This document shows, in pieces, positions 59,508 through 64,000 of a DNA stretch of 64,000 nucleotides. Where the stretch lies: positions 2,178,501-2,242,500 of the forward strand of contig NZ_CP011509.1 in assembly GCF_001027285.1 (NCBI RefSeq), written 5' to 3'. This DNA is from Archangium gephyra. GTDB taxonomy: Bacteria; Myxococcota; Myxococcia; Myxococcales; Myxococcaceae. The notes below the pieces were generated by a model. That model did not search any database, had not been told where the DNA came from, and worked only from the letters and a program-made list of their open reading frames with translations. The position numbers were made by a program, and so were the translations under genes. Numbering within the stretch: the stretch's first letter is position 1; each line of letters starts with the position of its first letter.

Positions 59508-61148
59508 TCACGGCTCCCGGGTGTCCTCCACCACGGGCTGCGCGGAGGGCGCCGCCGCGCACATGTAGCGCCAGCGGTTCGACTTGCGCGCGTACACGCC
59601 GCCCACCCCGGGGGCGCACTCCATCAACAGGCGCGTCCCCATCTCCTTCTGGTGCGAGACGGTGTACTCGGTGCTCGTCTGGAAGGTGCCGGCGATTCGC
59701 AGCCCGGACTTGTCGTCGGGTTGGATGGCGGCCCAGCCCTTGGTCCACTCGAGGAAGCGCGGCGGGTGCTGGGTGAGCCAGGCCTGCGCATCCTCGTCCA
59801 GCATCTGCGGTGTGTTGAGGCCGAGCAGGTCCACCACGAAGGCCCTGCCGAAGAAGCGCGAGGCGCCCGCGTCGAGCACCCACACCACGTCCCCGGGCGA
59901 GGCGTGCGAGAGGAAGAGGCCTTCCTGCACCTGCAGGTCGTCGATGTTGTGCGCGTCGTTCTCGAGCCGCGCGAGGCGGGGCGCCAGTCCCGTGGCCATC
60001 ACGAGGGGCAGCACCGCCATGGCCAGCGCGGGGAGCCGGGGGCCATGCCTCGCCAGCCGCCGCTCCAGCCACCCGCCCAGCAGCACCGGCAGGGCCGCCA
60101 GGAGGAAGGGAAGGGCGGGCAGTACGTAGCGCTGGGCGTAGAAGCTCTCCACCTGCCCCATGCGCCGCAGCGCCAGCGAGGCGGAGCAGAACGCCAGCGC
60201 CACGGCCACGAGCCCGGCCGCCAGCCGCTCCGTGCCGCTCGCGGACTGGCGGCGCCACACGGTCAGCAGCACCAGCGCCACCAGCACCAGCAGCACGGGC
60301 CAGGGCCAGGAGACCTCGGGCAGCAGCTCGGAGTAGCCCACCCAATGCGAGTGCAGCAGGGACGGGAGCAGCGGGGCGCGGGAGGAGGTGACCTTGGCGT
60401 AGAACGTCGCCGGCAGCGGCCGGCCGGAGGCATACAGGTTCCACGCGGCCCACGCGCCGCCGCCGAGCACCAGCCCGGCCGCCGCCTCGAGCCAGCGCCT
60501 CACGACGGGCTTCCACCCGGGCTGGGGACGCACCACGAGGGGCAGGAGCACCAGGAAGACGCCCACCTCGGGGCGGGCGAGCGGACCGAGCGCGCCGCAA
60601 AGCGCGTACAGCCAGGGGCGCTGGCCGCGCAGCACGAGCACGAAGCCCACCGCCGCGAGCGTGGCCAGCGGCACCTCCATGCCGGAGATGCTGGCCGCCA
60701 CCAGGTGCGGGCTCACCAGCACCACCAGGGCGGCGCTCAGGGCCACGAGACGGCCCGCGCCTCGCAGCACCGCGTACAGGCCGGCCGCGGTGAGCGCATG
60801 CAGCAGGAAGCCCAGCAGCTTGGTGACGAGCACCGCCCGCCCCACGCTCGCCCCGCCGAGGTGCGCCACCGACACCACGAAGGCCCACAGGGGGGACGTC
60901 TCCCCGGTGGCCGGCACGCCGGGGTTGTAGCTGAGCCCATCCCCCTGGGCCACGCTGCGCGCGTAGACGGCGTGGATCCACGCGTCATCGAGCGGAAAGC
61001 CGCGCGCCCGCCAATAGTCGGGCGCGAGGGCGAAGGTGAGCGCCAGCACCGCCACCCCACAGCCCACTCCAGCCAGCCAGCCAAGGCGCCTTCCCGGGGT
61101 CATGGAGGCGGGGAGAGGGGGAGTCGGGGCAGAGGGGTCGCTGCTCAT
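59508..61148 (-). CDS. GT-C-type membrane glycosyltransferase
   Basis: 546 residues with about ten TM segments. Early DDAWIHAVYARSVAQGDGLSYNPG: Asp-Asp after TM1 followed by Arg and GDG is typical of PMT/ArnT/AftB-type (GT-C) enzymes, in which the Asp acts at the membrane surface on a polyprenyl-phosphate sugar. GETSPLWAF and RPEVGVFLVLLPL are further conserved segments. A ~120-residue C-terminal soluble domain (~425-546) lies outside. Likely glycosylates an envelope lipid or protein; the sugar is unknown. 7 bp from the convergent OPT gene. Confidence 0.7.
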   Translation of the reverse strand: MSSDPSAPTPPLPASMTPGRRLGWLAGVGCGVAVLALTFALAPDYWRARGFPLDDAWIHAVYARSVAQGDGLSYNPGVPATGETSPLWAFVVSVAHLGGASVGRAVLVTKLLGFLLHALTAAGLYAVLRGAGRLVALSAALVVLVSPHLVAASISGMEVPLATLAAVGFVLVLRGQRPWLYALCGALGPLARPEVGVFLVLLPLVVRPQPGWKPVVRRWLEAAAGLVLGGGAWAAWNLYASGRPLPATFYAKVTSSRAPLLPSLLHSHWVGYSELLPEVSWPWPVLLVLVALVLLTVWRRQSASGTERLAAGLVAVALAFCSASLALRRMGQVESFYAQRYVLPALPFLLAALPVLLGGWLERRLARHGPRLPALAMAVLPLVMATGLAPRLARLENDAHNIDDLQVQEGLFLSHASPGDVVWVLDAGASRFFGRAFVVDLLGLNTPQMLDEDAQAWLTQHPPRFLEWTKGWAAIQPDDKSGLRIAGTFQTSTEYTVSHQKEMGTRLLMECAPGVGGVYARKSNRWRYMCAAAPSAQPVVEDTREP

Positions 61149-61235
61149 GGCAAGGGCGCGACTCTACCTCACGGGGCGTGGCGGGCACGGACCTTCCACC
61201 GGACATCCAGGCGAGCGCCTCGCTGGTGTCCGGCC

Positions 61236-64000
61236 TCACGCCGCGGGGACGAGACGCGCGCTCTCCAGGCTGCGCTTCAGCCGGCCCCCCATGACGTTGG
61301 GGATCGTCTGGGCCCGGTGCAGCGCTTCCTCCAGGCTGCGCACGGCCGCCGCCCGCTGGCCCCGCCTCAGCCAGGCCAGCCCCCGCAGCTCCAGCACCTC
61401 CAGGGGCTCCTGCTCCACCGAGCACTCGTTGGAGCGCGCCAGCAGCCCCTCCCACTCCTCGGCGGTGGCGTCACGCGTGGCCAGCTCCACCGCGTTGAAG
61501 ATGACCTCCTCCGAGGGGCTGAACTCCGCGCCGCTCTGCTCGAGCGTCCGGCGGATCTCCTTCAGCAGCGCGCGTGTCTTCTCGTCCTGCCCGGTGTAGG
61601 CCAGCGCCCGGGCCTGCAGCAGCAGCGCCCACGGCCTCGGGGCCATCTCCGGGTGGTGCCGCTCCAGCTCGATGGCGCGGGCGATGTGCGGCGCCGCCGC
61701 CTCCGCGTCCCCCGCCTGGTAGAGCAGCTCGCCCATGTTGTGCTCGGCGAAGTACTCCCAGCCCACCATGCCCAGCTCGCGCCCCAGGTGCAGGAAGCGC
61801 TCCTGGTCCTCCATCGCCCCCTGGAAATCGTTGCGCGCCACCCACAGGTTGCGCCGGTTGTTGATGGCGCTGCCCAGGTGCAGCCGGTCTCCGCGCTCAC
61901 TGCACTCGGCGATGACCTCCTCGAAGATGCGCTCCGCCTCGTCGATGTGGCCGATGTTGGGGAGGATGACTCCCAGCAGCAGCTGCGCCACCACCAGCGA
62001 CTCGTAGCCGGCGTCTCCCAGCTTCCGCGCCCGCTCCGCCGCCTCCTGCAGCGGCTCGCAGCACTCCTCCCACTGGCCGTTGCGGAACTGCGCGCGCCCC
62101 AGGCCCAGCAGCAGCCGCACCTGCAAGAGCGGCGATTGCAGCTTCTTGTCGAAGACCATCTCCTGGGCCGCGTACACCCGCTCCTCCGAGCGCGCGTAGT
62201 CGTTGATCCAGTCGTAGGCCATGGCCTCGTCCAGCAGCAGGTCCACCTCGTCCGTGACCGCCTCCAGCTGCTGGGCCAGCTCGCGCGCCGCGGCGAAGTC
62301 CGCCAGCGAGTCCTCGTACCGTCCCACGCGGTAGCGCATGAGGCCCCGCCCCCGGAGCACCGTGAGGCGCCGGCGCCGGTCCTCGGTCTCCAGCAACTCG
62401 AGCGCGCGCGTGTAGGTGGACTCGGCCTCGATATAGGCGTGGCGGCCCCGCGCGGACTCGGCCAGGTCGATGTAGAGGGCGGCGGCCTCGTCGCGCAGGC
62501 CGGCGGCGGCGGCGTGCAGGGCGAGGCGGGGCAGGCGCTGGCGCTCGGCGGCTCCGGCCTTGCTCTGGTAGTAGCGGAACGCGGCGCGGTGGATGCGCGC
62601 CCGGTCCGCCTCGGGCAGCGAGCGCTCCACCGTGGCGCGCAGCAACTCGTTGCGGAAGCTGAGGCCCTCCTGGCGGTGGCTCACCAGCAGGCCCAAATCC
62701 AACAGCCGGCGCGTGGCATGGCGGGGATCCAACGGGAAGTCCGCCGCGCCGCCATCCTCCTCCAGCGCGTGCACCACGCCCTCGGCCTCGGCGGCGGTGA
62801 AGTCCGGGCCGAGCAGCGCGCACAACCGCGCATGCGCCGCGAGCTCCACCGGCAGCGCGCCCAACTCGCGGTCCGCCAGCCAGTCCACCAGCCGCAGCTC
62901 CGGCATCCGGTCCAGCTCGTCCGTGGCCAGGTACCAGCTGCCGCCATGGGCGCGCTGGCGCACGAGGCCCTGGCGCTTGAGGCCCCGCACCAACTCCACG
63001 AGGAAGAGGGGGACACGCTGGGCGCGCTCGGCGAGGTGCTCGAGCGCGGCGGCGGGGATGTTCTCCGCGGGGCGCAGCAGGGTGCGGCACAGCTCCACGG
63101 CGCTGGGCGGCGAGAGGGGGCCGAGCGGCAGCACGTGACGGCGGGCGGCGCGCGTACCCCAGGATGGACGCAGGCGCTCGAAGCCGGGGCGCGCCAGCAC
63201 GCACACCCAGAGGGGCAAGCGGGACTCGGCGAGGGCGGCGTACTCCAGCGCGTCCAGGGCCGTCTCCTCGGCGTACTGGGCGTCGTCGAGCAGCAGGCAC
63301 AGGGGTCGGCGGCGGGCCCGCGCGGCCAGCAACTCACCGGCGGCGCGCATGGCCAGGGAGCGCAAGGCACCCGGGGCCGCGGCCCAGTTCTGCAGTCCGG
63401 CGGCGCCCGGCGCCATCCACCCCAACGTGGAGGCCACGCCGGGCCACAGCTCGGTGGCCAGCTGGGGCCCCAGCAGCTCGAAGCAGGTGGCGCGGCCCTC
63501 GTGGTCGGAGCCCGTCAGCTCGGCGTCGCCGCGGAAGTCGTAGAGGGCGCCGCGCAGCAGCATGCGCAGGGTGCCCTCGGGATCTCCCTGCACCGGCTCG
63601 CGGGCGCGCCACGTGGCCACCCGTGCGTTGGGCAGGCCCACCTGCAACTGCTGGGCGAGCGCGGCGCTCAGGTGCGTCTTGCCGTGGCCCCGGTCCCCCA
63701 GCACGGTGACGAGCGTGGGCGCCCCTTCCACCAGCGCCAGGCCCGCGCTCTCCATCAGCTCGGCCAGCTCGCTGCCGCGGCCCACCAGCACGCCACTGCC
63801 ATGCTGGAGGATGGTGACGTCCTCGCGTCCCAGGTTCGCCGACGCGCGCCGGAAGACGCCGTCGCGGCCCGTCACCGGCTCGCACGGCAGGTCCGGCAGG
63901 GCCTCGGCCGCCGCGGTGGTGAGCAGCAGGGTGGAGGGATCGTCGTCGGTGGGGTAGCGATCCTTGCGCGCGAAGATGGGGCCGAGGTAGCGCGCGGGGC
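61236..64000 (-). CDS. large AAA-ATPase/TPR signalling protein, N-terminus beyond the window
   Basis: About 921 codons visible; the frame continues past the right edge (the visible end reads PARYLGPIFARKDRYPTDDDP), so the start is outside. A GTG at 63875 is open in the same frame but is unlikely to be the start. After VLVGRGSELAELM comes a P-loop ATPase: Walker A GDRGHGKTHLS, Walker B RPLCLLLDDAQ, then an AAA/STAND-type helical region to about residue 420 of the visible part. The remainder is TPR-like repeats (for example YIEAESTYTRALELLETE, MRYRVGRYEDSLADFAAA, GEEVI-type helices). STAND proteins of this form are typical regulators (PknK/AfsR-like). An upstream kinase domain is possible but not visible. 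Confidence 0.75.
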   Translation of the reverse strand, partial: PARYLGPIFARKDRYPTDDDPSTLLLTTAAAEALPDLPCEPVTGRDGVFRRASANLGREDVTILQHGSGVLVGRGSELAELMESAGLALVEGAPTLVTVLGDRGHGKTHLSAALAQQLQVGLPNARVATWRAREPVQGDPEGTLRMLLRGALYDFRGDAELTGSDHEGRATCFELLGPQLATELWPGVASTLGWMAPGAAGLQNWAAAPGALRSLAMRAAGELLAARARRRPLCLLLDDAQYAEETALDALEYAALAESRLPLWVCVLARPGFERLRPSWGTRAARRHVLPLGPLSPPSAVELCRTLLRPAENIPAAALEHLAERAQRVPLFLVELVRGLKRQGLVRQRAHGGSWYLATDELDRMPELRLVDWLADRELGALPVELAAHARLCALLGPDFTAAEAEGVVHALEEDGGAADFPLDPRHATRRLLDLGLLVSHRQEGLSFRNELLRATVERSLPEADRARIHRAAFRYYQSKAGAAERQRLPRLALHAAAAGLRDEAAALYIDLAESARGRHAYIEAESTYTRALELLETEDRRRRLTVLRGRGLMRYRVGRYEDSLADFAAARELAQQLEAVTDEVDLLLDEAMAYDWINDYARSEERVYAAQEMVFDKKLQSPLLQVRLLLGLGRAQFRNGQWEECCEPLQEAAERARKLGDAGYESLVVAQLLLGVILPNIGHIDEAERIFEEVIAECSERGDRLHLGSAINNRRNLWVARNDFQGAMEDQERFLHLGRELGMVGWEYFAEHNMGELLYQAGDAEAAAPHIARAIELERHHPEMAPRPWALLLQARALAYTGQDEKTRALLKEIRRTLEQSGAEFSPSEEVIFNAVELATRDATAEEWEGLLARSNECSVEQEPLEVLELRGLAWLRRGQRAAAVRSLEEALHRAQTIPNVMGGRLKRSLESARLVPAA

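Noticed and set aside
61236..63875. GTG at 63875 as the true start of the AAA/TPR gene
   Set aside because: The same frame continues to the window edge with protein-like sequence (PARYLGPIFARKDRYPTDDDP), so the start lies outside.
1..64000. tRNA, rRNA, CRISPR arrays, insertion sequences, phage genes
   Set aside because: None recognised on reading both strands; only short palindromes and one 15-bp tandem repeat were found.

Overview
The window is very GC-rich, densely coded DNA with the gene content of a fruiting myxobacterium (Myxococcota, suborder Cystobacterineae; an Archangium/Cystobacter/Myxococcus-type genome). The reasons are a carotenoid operon ending in the carA-carH regulator pair, two Hanks-type Ser/Thr kinases, an FHA-PAS-histidine kinase-receiver hybrid, many lipoproteins with myxobacterial Cys/Asp-rich repeats, and a lipoprotein resembling the Myxococcus SitA polymorphic toxins. 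No rRNA, tRNA, CRISPR array, insertion sequence or phage gene was seen. Assignments rest on reading motifs by eye; no database search was run.

Layout. 1-6.8 kb: housekeeping and signalling genes (OsmC-like fragment, class III nucleotide cyclase, GST, HAD phosphatase, chemoreceptor, host-attachment-type protein, M20 peptidase). 6.8-9.5 kb: a SitA-like lipoprotein toxin overlapping a probable immunity gene, next to a membrane protein. 9.7-15.1 kb: an envelope/signalling cluster (PEGA protein, Cys/Asp-rich lipoprotein, Ser/Thr kinase, TPR protein, FHA protein). 15.4-20.1 kb: one giant multidomain lipoprotein with an amidohydrolase core. 20.2-23.6 kb: TetR regulator, metallophosphoesterase, epimerase and thioredoxin-like protein, all leftward.

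23.7-35.4 kb is the best-defined system: a 12-gene rightward car operon (crtE, crtI, crtB, HMG-CoA reductase, crtD, crtC, glycosyltransferase, crtYc, crtYd, acyltransferase, carA, carH). Nine consecutive junctions are 4-bp start/stop overlaps. The genes cover precursor supply (mevalonate), phytoene formation, desaturation, 1,2-hydration, cyclisation, and probably glycosylation and fatty acylation of the carotenoid. CarH keeps the B12 photoreceptor signature. Upstream of crtE, four 11-bp direct repeats run into a TTGACA -35 box and form a likely CarA/CarH operator. A second mevalonate gene, mvaS, lies at 50.4-51.6 kb.

35.5-64 kb: an amidohydrolase lipoprotein; a probable secreted papain-fold toxin with an internally duplicated partner (36.9-38.2 kb); a POT peptide transporter and an acetolactate-synthase-like ThDP enzyme; a compact operon (42.1-45.7 kb) joining a [2Fe-2S]/His-type PLP dehydratase homologue to a HemW-like radical SAM protein; an MFS carrier, CBS protein, M24 peptidase, mvaS and a DUF2071 protein; a lipoprotein with LSLNG repeats; a Ser/Thr kinase fused to a degenerate cyclase-like domain; a hybrid histidine kinase coupled to an OPT transporter; a GT-C membrane glycosyltransferase; and a large AAA/TPR protein that runs off the right end.

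The least-described candidate systems are the E1-like/radical SAM operon, the papain-fold toxin with its duplicated partner, and the SitA-like toxin pair.
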